From Adiantum capillus-veneris (lineage: Eukaryota > Streptophyta > Polypodiopsida > Polypodiales > Pteridaceae), in the NCBI GenBank assembly GCA_014529385.2, contig CM043947.1, positions 130,711,891 through 130,775,890 on the forward strand: a stretch of 64,000 nt of DNA, given 5' to 3'. The stretch's first letter is position 1, and each line of letters starts with the position of its first letter. The notes beneath the pieces are model-generated. The model searched no databases. It worked only from the letters and a program-made list of their open reading frames with translations, and was not told the DNA's origin. This document shows, piece after piece, positions 10,622 to 21,900 of the stretch. A program made the position numbers and the translations under genes.

Positions 10622-11569
10622 ATGGCTGGATCACAGGACACTGCTCTTTACAATATCAAGAAGCTGGATGGAACCAATTTCCCATTGTGGAAGAAGCAGA
10701 TTTGGCACGTGTTGGTACAAAAGAAGCAGATAAAACCTATAAAGCTCAAGGGGATAAAACCAGAAGATATAAACGAAGATGAATGGAGCGAAATGGATGA
10801 ATTGGCACTTTCTACCATTATGCTGACTTTGGCAGAAAGCGTTTACTTCAATGTAGCAGACGAGATGTCGGCTTATCAAGCATGGTTAAAGCTGAGTGAT
10901 CTTTATGAGAAGCAGAGTGCAGCTTCACAGGTATACTGGCTTAAGAAGCTTATTGACTTGAAGATGAAAGAAGGGACACCTATGTCCAATCATCTAAATG
11001 AATTCAACACAATCTATAGTCAGTTGTCAGCTCAAGGTGTCAAGTTTGATGAACCTGTTAGAGCTATGTTCCTATTGATCACATTGCCGGAAAGTTGGGA
11101 CACTTTTCGCACAGCTTTGAGTAATTCTGCACCTCCAGATGGTTTGAACATAGCAGGTGTAGAAAGAAGTCTGCTTACTGAAGAAACCAATAGAAAGACA
11201 ATGGACAAAGGCAAAGGAACAGCCTTAGTTGTCAGGGGAAGGACCAAAGAAAAGTACAAAGGTGGAAAGAGGAATCAGTCTCGTAGCAAGTCCCGCAGTG
11301 CTAAAGGCAAGAGTGACATAGAATGCTACCATTGTGGCAAGAAGGGTCACATGAAAAGAGACTGCAGAGAATGGAAAGCAAAAAAAGGCAAAGAGAAAGT
11401 TGAAGACCATGGTGAGAACAACAAGTCCTCAGTGAAGATTCAAGAAATAAATGTGACAAACACTGTTGCAGAGGATGACAGTCTAGTGTCAGGAGACATC
11501 TACTTCTTGAAGAATACAATGGACTCAACTCTTCTTACAGCATCTGATGGAAATGCACTGAGTGACTAG
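10622..11569 (+). CDS. Copia-1 gag (ends at a premature stop in the protease)
   Basis: Starts MAGSQDTALYNIKKLDGTNF, the copia gag N-terminus (usual form ...L.G.NF..W). The central part is the UBN2-like capsid region (SAYQAWLKLSDLYEKQSA, LPESWDTFRTAL). A C-x2-C-x4-H-x4-C knuckle, CYHCGKKGHMKRDC, lies at 11324-11365. The frame ends at TAG 11567-11569, where copia-2 has TGG, one residue before the protease active site; the next catalytic-loop serine is also leucine here (11579-11581). Gag would still be made; the polyprotein would not. Confidence 0.9.
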   Translation: MAGSQDTALYNIKKLDGTNFPLWKKQIWHVLVQKKQIKPIKLKGIKPEDINEDEWSEMDELALSTIMLTLAESVYFNVADEMSAYQAWLKLSDLYEKQSAASQVYWLKKLIDLKMKEGTPMSNHLNEFNTIYSQLSAQGVKFDEPVRAMFLLITLPESWDTFRTALSNSAPPDGLNIAGVERSLLTEETNRKTMDKGKGTALVVRGRTKEKYKGGKRNQSRSKSRSAKGKSDIECYHCGKKGHMKRDCREWKAKKGKEKVEDHGENNKSSVKIQEINVTNTVAEDDSLVSGDIYFLKNTMDSTLLTASDGNALSD

Positions 11570-13129
11570 ATTATAGACTTAGGAGCATCACTTCATGTGT
11601 CTCCAAACAAGGAGTGGTTTACCTCTTATGTGACCACTAAAGATCATGTTCGGCTAGGCAATGGGCAGACATGTGAGATCTTAGGTGTTGGAGATGTTCA
11701 ATTGAAGTTTCAGAATGGCTCTTCTTTCACGCTGAAGAATGTGAGACATGTTCCCGCAATTACAAAGAGCTTGATCAGCACAGGTTTACTTGATGATGCT
11801 GGCTACGTCACCACTTTTGGACAGAAAATGTGGAAGATATCCAAGGGTTCTATGACAGTAGCACATGGAGTAAAGTCTGGAGGACTTTACATGATGTATG
11901 TATCAAATGTCTCTAAAAATGTAATCAATGTAACCGAGCAGCCGAACGTTTCTTTGTGGCATAGCCGGTTAGGACATATGTCCAAGAAGGGAATGGAAAT
12001 CTTGTCTCGTTCTGGTTATTTGCCTGGATTTTCATTTAATGATTTTGAATTCTGTGAACATTGTCTGTATGGTAAGCAAACACAGCAGCCACATAAGCAT
12101 AGAAGCAGTAGAAGAGATACACAGTTGGCACTTGTTCATAGTGATTTGTGTGGACCTATGCCTAACCTATCTCTAGGGGGAGCTTCTTACTTTATGACAT
12201 TTATAGATGATTACTCGAGGAAAGTATGGGTTTACTTTCTCAAGCACAAGGATGAAGCGTTTAGTGTTTTCAAAACGTTTGTGACACTTGTGGAGAATCA
12301 GAGTGGCAAGAAGCTTAAATGCTTACGCACTGACAATGGTGGAGAGTATGTTTCAAAGGCCTTTCAGGACTTTTGTGAGTCAAAAGGTATAAAACGTGAA
12401 CTTACTGCTCCTTACAATCCTCCTCAAAATGGTGTTGCTGAGAGGATGAATAGGACCATACAAGAGAAGGTCAGAAGTATGTTGTCTAATGCACAGCTGC
12501 CAAATGGGTTTTGGGCTGAAGCTGTATCAACAGCTGTTCATCTTGTAAATAGATCTCCTAGCAAGGTTTTGCAGAAGGATTCAGTGCCAGAGATGGTATG
12601 GTCAGGCAAAATGCCCTCATACAAGCATCTCAGAGTCTTTGGCTGTGAGGCATATACTCACGTTCCAAAGGAATTTAGGAACAAACTTGAGCCAAAGAGT
12701 AGAAAGTGCATCTTTCTAGGCTATGGTAATTCTGGTGAGATGGGGTACAGACTTTGGGATCCCGAATCCAGAAAGGTTGTCCGCAGCAATGATGTTCACT
12801 TTAATGAATCCAAATATCATTCTAAACCAGAGAGGGTTGAGGAGATTAGAAGAGTTGTCTTCCAAGAAGATGGACCTGCACGTGCAAGACAAAATGTCAG
12901 GGCTCAAGAGGAGCAAGGACAGGATAGAGTGGAACCACAGGTTGTGGCTGAGCCTGAGCCACCTATTGTGCGTAGATCTGGACGTGTCACGCGACCTCCT
13001 GATAGGTTTGTTCCATCTATGAACTATGTCATGTTGACTGATTGCAATGAGCCTTCATGTTACAAGGAAGCAGTGCAAATGAAGGACTCCGGAATTGGAA
13101 TTGGCAATTGGCCATGCAGTCAGAGATGA
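11570..13129 (+). pseudogene. Copia-1 protease remnant, integrase and N-terminal RT part
   Basis: In the same frame as gag after the nonsense codon. It carries a damaged protease loop (IIDLGASLH), the GAG-pre-integrase HHCC finger (LWHSRLGHMSKKGMEIL ... CEHC), the integrase core with its acidic triad in context (HSDLCGPM, LRTDNGGEY, NGVAERMNR), and the integrase C-terminal part with GKMPSYKHLRVFGCEAYTHV. It ends out of frame after MKDSGIGIGNW because GGAATT-type sequence is duplicated (+5 relative to copia-2) near 13091-13105. Confidence 0.85.
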
Positions 13130-14606
13130 CAGCTCTGCATAAAAACCAGACATGGAAGCTAGTTAAATTACCACGGGCAAAAAGGCTCTACCTTGTAAAT
13201 GGGTTTACAGGTATAAGATCACCGCTCATGATAGTCAGCCAAAGTACAAAGCAAGGCTTGTTGCCAAGGGCTTTAAGCAAGAACAAGGCATTGACTTTGA
13301 TGAAGTCTTCTCTCCGGTGGTCAAGATGACTACATTGAGATGCTTTCTTGCATTGGTTGCCATATTAGATTTGGTGTTGCACCAAATGGATGTCAAGACA
13401 GCGTTCTTGCATGGTGATTTAGATGTGGAAATTTACATGCAGCAGCCAGAAGGGTTTGTTGAGAAAGGCAAGGAAGATTGGGTATGCCAGTTGTTAAAGA
13501 GTCTTTATGGCTTAAAACAATCACCGAGGGCATGGTACCATAAATTCCACAAGTTTATGCTTTCTCAAGGCTACAAACGTAGTGAGTTCGATCACTGTCT
13601 ATATACAAAGAAGGCTAAGGATGGCAGTTGGCTGATCCTTATTTTGTATGTGGATGACATGTTGATTGCTGGCAAGCACTTGGAAGAAATTTCAGCTTTG
13701 AAGTCAAAGATGGCAAAATCGTTTGACATGAAAGACATGGGTGAGGCAAGTCATATACTTGGTATGCGCATTGAGAGAGACAGATCAAAGAAGTTGATTT
13801 GGTTATCTCAAACAGAGTATATTGACAAGGTTTTGCAACGTTTCAATATGGAGAAGGGAAAGGCATTGAGTGTTCCATTGCCACCATATGTGAAACTTAG
13901 CAAACAAGATTGTCCTGTGTCTGAGGAAGAACAGGCTGAAATGGATAAGATTCCATATGCGTCTGCAGTGGGTAGTTTGATGTATGCAATGATTGCTACT
14001 CGCCCAGACATTGCATTTGCAGTGGGAGTAGTAAGTCGATACATGTCAAACCCAGGCAAGAAACATTGGGAGGCAGTGAAAGGAATATTGAGATACCTGA
14101 AAGCTACAAAGAGTATGCGTATATGCTATGGGAGTCAGGAGCTAAGTGTAAAGGGTTTTACAGACTCAGATTATGCAGGTGACTTAGACAACCGAAGGTC
14201 TACGTCAGGGTATGTCTTTACATTGGCTGGTGGAGCAGTATCATGGCGTTCTAGATTACAAGATTGTGTTACTCAGTCTACTACAGAGGCTGAATATGTT
14301 GCAGCATCAGAGGCATGCAAAGAATCAATTTGGCTTAATCGACTAGTAACAGATTTGGGAATCAAAGAAGAGATGCCTGTGTTATATTGTGATAGTCAAA
14401 GTGCTATACAATTGGCTCGCAATCCAGTTTATCACTCAAAGACAAAGCATGTGGATGTGAAGTATCATTTCATCATGGAAATGCTCGAGGATAAGCAACT
14501 TCAGCTTGTCAAAGTTCACACCACAGAAAATCCTGCTGATCTACTTACAAAAGGACTTCCCTCAGAGAGCTTTGCGCATTTTCGCAAGCAGTTAGGTGTA
14601 GGGTAG
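13130..14606 (+). pseudogene. Copia-1 reverse transcriptase and RNase H
   Basis: After the +5 indel a further -1 change near 13175 (CCACGGGC against CCACAGGGC in copia-2) shifts the frame again. From 13317 the frame is open to the end: MDVKTAFLHGDLDVEIYMQQ, LKSLYGLKQSPRAWYHKF, the catalytic YVDD (13647-13658), then RNase H (GFTDSDYAGDLDNRRSTSGY, STTEAEYVAASEACKESIW, YCDSQSAIQLARNPVYHSKT) and the usual end (HTTENPADLLTKGLP). The enzyme residues survive; only the frame is lost. Confidence 0.9.
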
Positions 14607-14659
14607 TACATCACTTCTCTACATCTCTTGTATATTAGCTTGTATAGTAGCTTCTCTCA

Positions 14660-14721
14660 CACTTAAAGTACCACATTGGACTTTAAGTGGGAGGTTGTTG
14701 GGGTATAAAGCCCAATGTGGT
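14660..14721 (+). other. PPT hairpin with loop complementary to U3
   Basis: CACTTAAAGT (14660-14669) and ACTTTAAGTG (14680-14689) are a perfect 10-bp inverted repeat. The 10-nt loop between them, ACCACATTGG, is perfectly complementary to CCAATGTGGT at 14712-14721 inside the LTR. The PPT (to 14694) and LTR start (14696) lie between. The same arrangement occurs at 35768-35829 and 57185-57246. Confidence 0.85.
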
Positions 14722-14878
14722 CGCCCAGGTAAGTGGGCGGGCCGCTAGGTATGTACACATATTCTTTTGTAAAAACCTAATAAGAACTCACTATGCTCTA
14801 CACATTACAGTAGAGCGAGTTCACCATATCGTCGTGCTCTTCTTCTCGCACTCTCTCTCGCGTCGCACTTCCGCTCGT
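14696..14878 (+). repeat. First, truncated 3' LTR of copia-1
   Basis: 183 bp directly after the PPT; identical in layout to the 5' LTR but lacking the last 9 bases (ACTCCTTCA). Another LTR starts immediately after it. It differs from the 5' LTR at two positions. Confidence 0.95.
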
Positions 14879-15070
14879 TGTTGGGGTATAAAGCCCAATG
14901 TGGTCGCCCAGGTAAGTGGGCGGGCCGCCAGGTATGTACACATATTCTTTTGTAAAAACCTAATAAGAACTCACTATGCTCTCCACATTACAGTAGAGCG
15001 AGTTCATCATATCGTTGTGCTCTTCTTCTCGCACTCTCTCTCGCGTCGCACTTCCGCTCGTACTCCTTCA
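14879..15070 (+). repeat. Second, full-length 3' LTR of copia-1
   Basis: 192 bp, TGTTGGGG ... CTCCTTCA, followed by the target duplication GTTAT. Private changes (CTCCACATTA, CATCATATCGTT) separate it from the first 3' LTR by four differences. Confidence 0.95.
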
Positions 15071-15375
15071 GTTATATAAGGAGTGCATTATGTACTATGA
15101 AAGATTGTTAGTGTATGAAATGGCCAATCATAGATATTATTGCATTCGTGTGTGTTTTGCAAATAATGATCATCATTTCAATGTAAAAGTTGATTATTCT
15201 TTGTAGCATGTGAAAATAGATGTGTCTAATTGTTTGCAAATCACAGAGGATGTATAACTAGTCATCATATTTATAATTGCATTGAAAAATTCTAAGCATT
15301 GTTGTATCGATAATTCCATGTAGAGAGTGCATTGCAGTTTGTATGTTTGCTCACAACATATGTGATCAATATGTT

Positions 15376-15589
15376 GATTGACTAGAGTGCATTGAATACT
15401 TTGTGGATTTGATTGCTTTCTTAATGATTGCAAATCTCATAATGTGGATTGACTAGAGTGCATTGAAAATCTCCTACTATATAGATTTGATTGCTTTCTT
15501 AGTGATTGCAAATCTCATAATGTGGATTGACTAGAGTGCATTGAAAATCTCCTACTATATAGATTTGATTTCTTTCTTAGTGATTGTTT
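15376..15589. repeat. Three-copy tandem repeat, period 71-78 bp
   Basis: Units start with GATTGACTAGAGTGCATTGA at 15376, 15447 and 15525, and contain GATTTGATTGCTTTCTTA. Units 2 and 3 are nearly identical; unit 1 is 7 bp shorter. No coding potential. The surrounding 15076-15950 is AT-rich without recognisable genes, apart from a 66-codon open frame at 15678-15878 that I do not recognise. Confidence 0.85.
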
Positions 15590-15989
15590 TTTAATATATA
15601 TTTAAAATAAAAAAGTTTTTAAAATTAAACATCTAGTTCTTATGCCTTCAGTATTAAATTGAAAGCAATGTAGCAAAATGTCGGCACAAGTGGTACGAAA
15701 AAGGCAAAGAATAAAAAAGCTCCTGGCAAAGAATGGGATTATACTCACAACATATGAGGTCGACATATGGAGTGGCAATGTAAATTTTGCTTCACCACAA
15801 AATCAAGTGGTGCACATGTATAAGGGGCCATTTTTGGGTAGCCTTACAAAGAATTGTAAGAAATGTGATCATCCTTAGGCGCCTACATTTGCAAACCCGA
15901 CAGGCACTATGAGATCATTTCATTTCAAGCCTTGAAGGTAGCAATCAGCTGGATGAGAATAGTAGCATCAATCCAGTGGAGATGTTGCG

Positions 15990-16580
15990 CCGACATATCG
16001 TAGGCTAGTGTACGTCTACCCTGGCATGTTATTCCACACGTCCACCTCCCACATGTCCACCAATGCCCACTTCTCACACAATCTTAACCATTTGGATCTT
16101 TTGGATCCCACTAACATGTTTGATGATCCTGTTATGTCCATTCTCTTTTCTATCATGTTAAAGTCTCCCACCAGGAGCTAATCCCCTTCCACTTGAATGT
16201 CTTTCAGGTGTTCCCATAGCTTTGCTATTTCCTTTGTTGAGCACGGTCCAAAAAAGTTGATGATGGTAATATGCTTACCTGCCCATTGATCTTTACTCCT
16301 AGATCTCTCCTGAAGAGAGATTGAAAACCACCCTTGGCTCTAAATCCCTGTCCACAATAGAGAGGAAACCACTATAACCACCAGCTCCTTCTCCATAAAA
16401 GACTAGCTTCTTCCCCACTTCTTGCTTCCTTTTATTGGAGACATCAAGGTGATTCTCTTGAATAGCCCAGCATTTTCCTTGCCTTTTCTCACTTCCTCCC
16501 AGAAGAGGGATATTTTCTTCTAGGTTTTAAGCCCCTTCACATTCCATAATTGAAGAACAAACTCTTCCATTATTGAGAAC
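15990..16580 (-). pseudogene. L1-type LINE endonuclease fragment
   Basis: The minus strand encodes an AP-like endonuclease N-terminal region across broken frames: LQLWNVKGLKT at the start, AIQENHLDVSNKRKQE (the usual LQETK block), ITIINFFGPCSTKEIAKLW (N-x-Y/F-G-P), LLVGDFNMIEKRMDITGSS (the G-D-F-N active-site block) and WLRLCEKWALVDMWEV. These are the hallmark blocks of plant L1 ORF2. Stops interrupt it, and no RT follows below 15950, so it is a truncated piece. Confidence 0.8.
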
Positions 16581-16823
16581 AGGGAATGACCTCCTACACT
16601 TGCAGGAACTCTTCTTCCGTGTTCTCTTTTTGGTTGTATTTATCCATTGGTCCTTAGCCATTCCCCTCAGCTACCATTAGGTTTTCCAGGTTGGCATCTT
16701 GGAGAGCCTCAAAGATATTATTATAGAGGAAGGGGGTTTTAGAAGTATGTGGCGGGGCTTCTTTCATTTTTCCAATTTCCCTTGCCTGGGATTTGAATCG
16801 CTTGCATGAAATATTAGAGATAT

Positions 16824-17400
16824 CTACCATCCTTCATCTTTCTTTCTATATGTAGTTGATAAAATATTTTTTTCATACATTGGGGATGTTGTTTTTTTTT
16901 GGGCAGCAGATGTGAATAAGTATCTAGGAGTCGCCTTTTGATTTCTATGATGGGCATCGCTGAGCTTCTCTGAGTTCTCTGGAGCTACCTTGCTTGAACT
17001 AGGTTGCACATTCTCTCCTATCCTTTCATTCCTCTTCAATGGCAAAGTCATTGTTTCATAATCAATTTGGAACGTTTCAAGCATGAATTTCCTAGCTACC
17101 ATGCTTGGGGCATGGCCAAGGAAGATACGCACAATCTAGAAAAGTGCCCAAACTTGTTACACTTAAAGCAAGCACCAAATAAGGTGCGAAAGATAGACCT
17201 TAAGTCTGGCCCCCACATTCACCACTCGATTCAAAGACTGGGGAATTTTGAGATCCTACCAAGTACATACCTTATTGGTGGCAATGCCTACTACTCTGCT
17301 AATGGCACAAACTGAGGGAGGGCTATTTCCACGTCTCTCAAGTTGTTTCTCAACCACATCGGGGGATCGACAATTTCTACCTAATGCATGCTTTTCACCA
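16824..17400 (-). pseudogene. LINE ORF1 fragment with CCHC knuckle
   Basis: The minus strand has CFKCNKFGHFSRLC at 17170-17129 (C-x2-C-x4-H-x4-C) preceded by sequence like the DUF4283-type ORF1 end (LRDVEIALPQFVPL, NRVVNVGARLKVYLS), then a Ser/Lys-rich tail of about 100 residues. Plant L1 ORF1 proteins bind RNA through such a knuckle, and the endonuclease fragment follows in the expected order. Frameshifts lie between the blocks. Confidence 0.7.
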
Positions 17401-18434
17401 CCGCCCTAGAACCCGTCACTTGTACATAGCTAGATTGAAAATAAAGAAAATTTAAAAAAGAATTCCTTCATCTTACATTGTGGAGCTATAAGGCAATGTG
17501 CGAGATGCTAGTATGGATGGACAATCTAATACAAGGAGCTTGGGATGGAATGACTGACAAAGTTTTAGTGATGTCGAATAGGGTGCACCCTTGGAATGCA
17601 ACTGATGCTCTGGGAGGGCATGTGCAAGAAGGTAGTCTTGGGAGCCTCGAAGTTTTCTTCCTTCCGCCCACGAGAACCAACCATCTGATGTGGGCCATTC
17701 TGCTCTTGGCTCATATAGAATACCGGAAAGAATCAAGTCTTTTTTATCATTTTTTCCATTGTTTTTTGAGTGAAATGATTCCCCTGTCATATCTAGGACC
17801 CCCTAGACCCCCCTCCATGACTTCCCTTTCCCACCTACCCTCAAATTTTGTGGAAACCAATTGGGACCTCACTTTGGAGCCATTTGTGGTGAAGGAACTC
17901 GTATTTTTGGTGTTTTTATATCACCTAGTCTTCTCTTACTTTGCCATAGTTATCATCTTGATCACACACATTTAGTCTTGCAAAAATTTCTCTCATTTCC
18001 CACTCCTATGCAGCCCTCTCAAGCTTCCATGACTGCACCTCTTCCTCTTTCCTTGCTTGTGAGTGAGTGCATTGATAAACCATACATTATCTATGCCTAA
18101 AATCACATAATAACATGAGACCATTGTACATCCCCACAATCCATTACAAGATCTACATTATCCCATTAAAATCAGCCACAAAAACACACAAAAATCCACC
18201 ATCTCTTCACCTCTAACCCAAGTCTCACTCTTCCTCACACCCATGCATCTACCTCTCTAGCATGGCCCATTCATCTCTCCTCTCTACCAAAGAAGTGAGA
18301 TAAATGTCCAATATCTTCTAAAATCCTCAAGGTTGAAGATCAATCTCTGCAAGTAAGTGGTGAAAGATCACCATTTCAAGTGCCAAGGTGAAGCATCAAG
18401 GAGGTCAAGGCGGCGGTCCCAGAGGCATCTCAAT

Positions 18435-18437
<3 letters not shown>

Positions 18438-18480
<43 letters not shown>
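18438..18480. repeat. Poly-C tract, 43 bases
   Basis: An uninterrupted run of 43 C. It may be real or an assembly artefact; a second run of 25 C lies at 18946-18970 and one of 20 at 25019-25038. Confidence 0.9.
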
Positions 18481-18945
18481 ATTTTGGCCTTTAATTGTAA
18501 TCAACCCTAAATGTAATCAAGTGGGAGAGGCTATATAAAGAGCCCTCACCTTGCTCAAGGGGAACTCAACCCCTCTCCTTGGTAGTATGTCTTAGTTATG
18601 CCCTATGCAACACTAGATTACTGCTTGTGTAGTGTTGCGTTAGGATTGTTCATGTGCTTGTGTGGGTAGCTTTGTTGGCTTTGTGTGTGATTGCAATGGT
18701 TTTCCACTCCATTCCATCTTCAGGAGTGTAACTTTCTTAAGTTCTTGGATGTTGGTGTGTGTGTGGGTGAGAAGATTGATTGCAAATGTTGAATGTTGTG
18801 GATGTATAATCTAGATTAATTTATTGGTGCACCTCTATTATTCATCTCTTTCCTTCCCCTCTCCCACTCCCAGCCACATTTTCTTCTTTCCTCCTCTCTT
18901 CTCTTCCACTCTCTCTTTCCATTTTTCTTCTCTCTCTTCTTCTCG

Positions 18946-18970
18946 CCCCCCCCCCCCCCCCCCCCCCCCC
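18946..18970. repeat. Poly-C tract, 25 bases
   Basis: Twenty-five C in a row after a CT-rich stretch. Confidence 0.9.
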
Positions 18971-21900
18971 AAGCTCTCGCACACACTCGCTTCTACGTGC
19001 ACCATTGCAGCCATTGGTAGTATTAGTTAAGAGAGGATTTGAGTAGGCATCATGTCAAATTTCTCATAGCATAAGAGTGCTTCCCTCACCCTTACTTTCA
19101 TCTAATCTAGAAGGATTGTGCACCTCCATTGTGCATAAGGAAGATAGCTCGGTGAGGCTGCAACACAAGCATTGTGTAGAGGTCACTGTGCTTGAAAGTT
19201 GTCCCTCACTACCCATACCGGGCACATATCAAGGAATGCAACTCCCAAGGGAGCACACATATTGTGAACAATTTAGAAATAACAAGCTTTTGGCAAGAAC
19301 TTTGGCAATTGCACTACGAAGAATCCTTTTGCCAGGTACTAGTCACACTCATGATTTGGCTTGGTGGGTTGGTACGGACCTACAATTTAGGTGAGTGATC
19401 ACGGATCATGGATCGCAACCCAAGTTTGCAAGGGTACAAGGTTTCAAAGTGATGCTTTGAAAACATGTCACTTTGAGGACAAGCACTTGTTTTAGCCAGC
19501 TGCTTCACCGCAATCCACGGATCGTGATCAATCCGTGAGGCTATCTAGTAAGCATTAAGGTATAAAATCTACGGATCGCGACCCATAAGAAGGAAAGAAA
19601 AAGAGGCAAAAAAGAAAAGGAAAAAGAAGGAGAAGAGAAAAGAGAGAGAGAGAGAGAGAGAGAGACAGAAGAAAAGAAAAAAAAAACATAAATTCATAGT
19701 CCTCTCTTTGGAGCTTTGGTTTGGGACCATATCACACCAACTCCGGTTTTTGAGGTATGGCCATGGATAGCGTACACAAGCCTACTCACACAAAGGTGAT
19801 AGTGGGGTCTCAAGGGGGGAAAAAAGACCCCTTCATGGCAGGGAGGACAGATGCTCAAATGTGGTCAAAGCCTAGCACAACGGGGGCATCCAGGGTGGCA
19901 TTTCTAGGTTGAACAAGGAGGTACTAATAAAGCACAAGGTGCAAATCAATAAGGAATTTTCTGAGATAATGGGTGCATTGTCCTTGAATAAACGGATGCT
20001 AGAGAAAGGAGAGGCACCCCCCAAGGCGTTGGATACTGCCAAGGGGGATAAGTCCTATCAAGTTTTAAAGAAAGTGTCAAAGTGGAGGATCCTTTCACTG
20101 TTGTGGTCCCTCTATCCCTGATTAAGAAACAACTCATTGAGATGGCTAAATCTACATTGGTCTTTGAATTCATGGATAGTGTACTAGCCAAAGCCCAACT
20201 CAACTAGATTTCTATCCCCAATGTCTTGAATTAGGGGAGATATGTGTCCATCAGTGAGTAGGAGCTAGAAGCGCATGTCGCCAAGAAGCTAGAAACAAAA
20301 ACCCTCACTCCATAGCCTGGATCACCCCAGAGAAGACGAATGTTGAATCAGAGCCAAACCTACTGCAGCCAGAGATCAACAAGCATGCACTAATCATCAC
20401 CCCCTAACATCGCCCCTGCATTTCTCTCAGACCCCTTGTACCCTTATGACACCATAGCTTCGAACAAAGCTATAGAGGACACTTGTAGTAACCTTAACTT
20501 ACAGAACACGATCTCATGAATAGGTGTTTTTCTTGTGAAAAAGAACATCTCCATAGAAACGCTACTAAATGCGTGTATGCATAGACATTGATAAGGCTAA
20601 AATTACCAAAGAAAAAGTGGCTTTTGTGCTTACCAAACTTGCTTATGCTACTACTATATCTAACTCTAGCCTTGAACCAATCTACCATGCATACTACTAG
20701 ACCATGTTTAGCTAGAACTACCAAAAAGATTGTACATTATTGGCACTAAACCATGTTATGCAATCATTTCGGTCTTTCATGGGATTAATAGAGATTATCA
20801 ATAGTTGGGGTGGCCTTGTACTTACATATACACACAAGCACACACAAATATACATATCTATCTAAACAACACACACACATACACACAGTACACACACACC
20901 CACACACAAGATAACCTTTTCACTTTCTTCAAATGTCTCTTGGGCAGTAGTCACAGTTGTCATTTATCATTTGAGATATCTCTCAATAGACTCTATAGTT
21001 GTTTTTTGACTGCTTTTAGTTGTTCACTACCTGACCCTTTCTTCATGGTATGAGTGCAAGGCTCTAATTTGTACATTATCTTCTTTGTGGGTTCTTTCTC
21101 ATCTTGAGTTGTCCCACCAATCATATAAGCATTAAAAACAAGTACACACACACAAACAAACAAACCATCTCACAAATGTATGTGTGTATACAAAAAAACT
21201 ATAGCACCCATGAAAATATTACAGTAAACATTGGAGTGCTAGAAATTATGTTTTTTCATCATATTTAATCTTTGTTCATCTAGGCATAAAAAGCCTTCTC
21301 TTTTAAAGCTAGGGAGTACTTCATAAATCATCAAACCCCTTTTCTTCAATACAAAATTGAATCCTCAACAAAATTTAATTATATTTCATGAAAATATTCA
21401 AGGATTTAGAGCAGAAAGATTATATTTACTTAAATTATATCCAGCTTGTCTAATCAACCAATTTTAATTTTGAGTATGCAGACCCTCTTCATGATTTGTT
21501 TGTTGTGAAGAACTTGACTAGAGATACTAGAAATTCTGGCCATGTTTATACATACCAACTCAAACAATGCTACGGGCAACGCATCCTCTCCCAAAATCAT
21601 CTTATATCACTACTTTTGTGGAAACGGTAAATGAAGTTTCTCTTTGAAAGAGTGTGGGCTTTAGCTCTCGCATATCATTTCTCACCATCAATTTTCAACA
21701 TTACACATGCTTGCGTAAATGAGTGTTGTAGGTCATGATAAGAAGAGAAGATACTCATGATTTTTTATACATAACAATTTTCTATTAAATATTTATCATA
21801 TTCATAATTAGGGTATGTTATACTATTTGGAGAGCATATATAGAGCTATTCATTCAATAGTTTTGGTATGCGATACATTGAAGTTGTTGAATATGCATGA

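Larger units (their letters stand above)
9343..15070 (+). mobile_element. Copia-1: Ty1/copia retrotransposon with a doubled 3' LTR
   Basis: Flanked by the 5-bp target duplication GTTAT (9338-9342 and 15071-15075). It has a 192-bp 5' LTR, an initiator tRNA-Met primer site, a 1.1-kb leader, gag-pol, a polypurine tract AAGTGGGAGG and then two tandem LTRs instead of one. The gag-pol architecture (gag, protease, integrase, RT, RNase H) is copia order; integrase-region residues such as LWHSRLGHMSKKG resemble Tnt1/Tork-type elements. Coding breaks: nonsense in the protease, two indels near 13100-13175. The target duplication around the whole unit shows it is one insertion. Confidence 0.95.

Noticed and set aside
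12716-12916. Minus-strand frames recurring inside copia coding regions
   Set aside because: Shadows of the conserved gag-pol sequence; they recur only because the elements do.
14687-15079. A 130-codon frame with a repeated block across the copia-1 3' end
   Set aside because: It is simply the doubled LTR read through; the repeat reflects the LTR duplication, not a protein.
18527-18600. TATA-like GGCTATATAAAGAG followed by a possible transcription start
   Set aside because: No paired LTR or downstream gene was found, so it is only mentioned in the intergenic entry.
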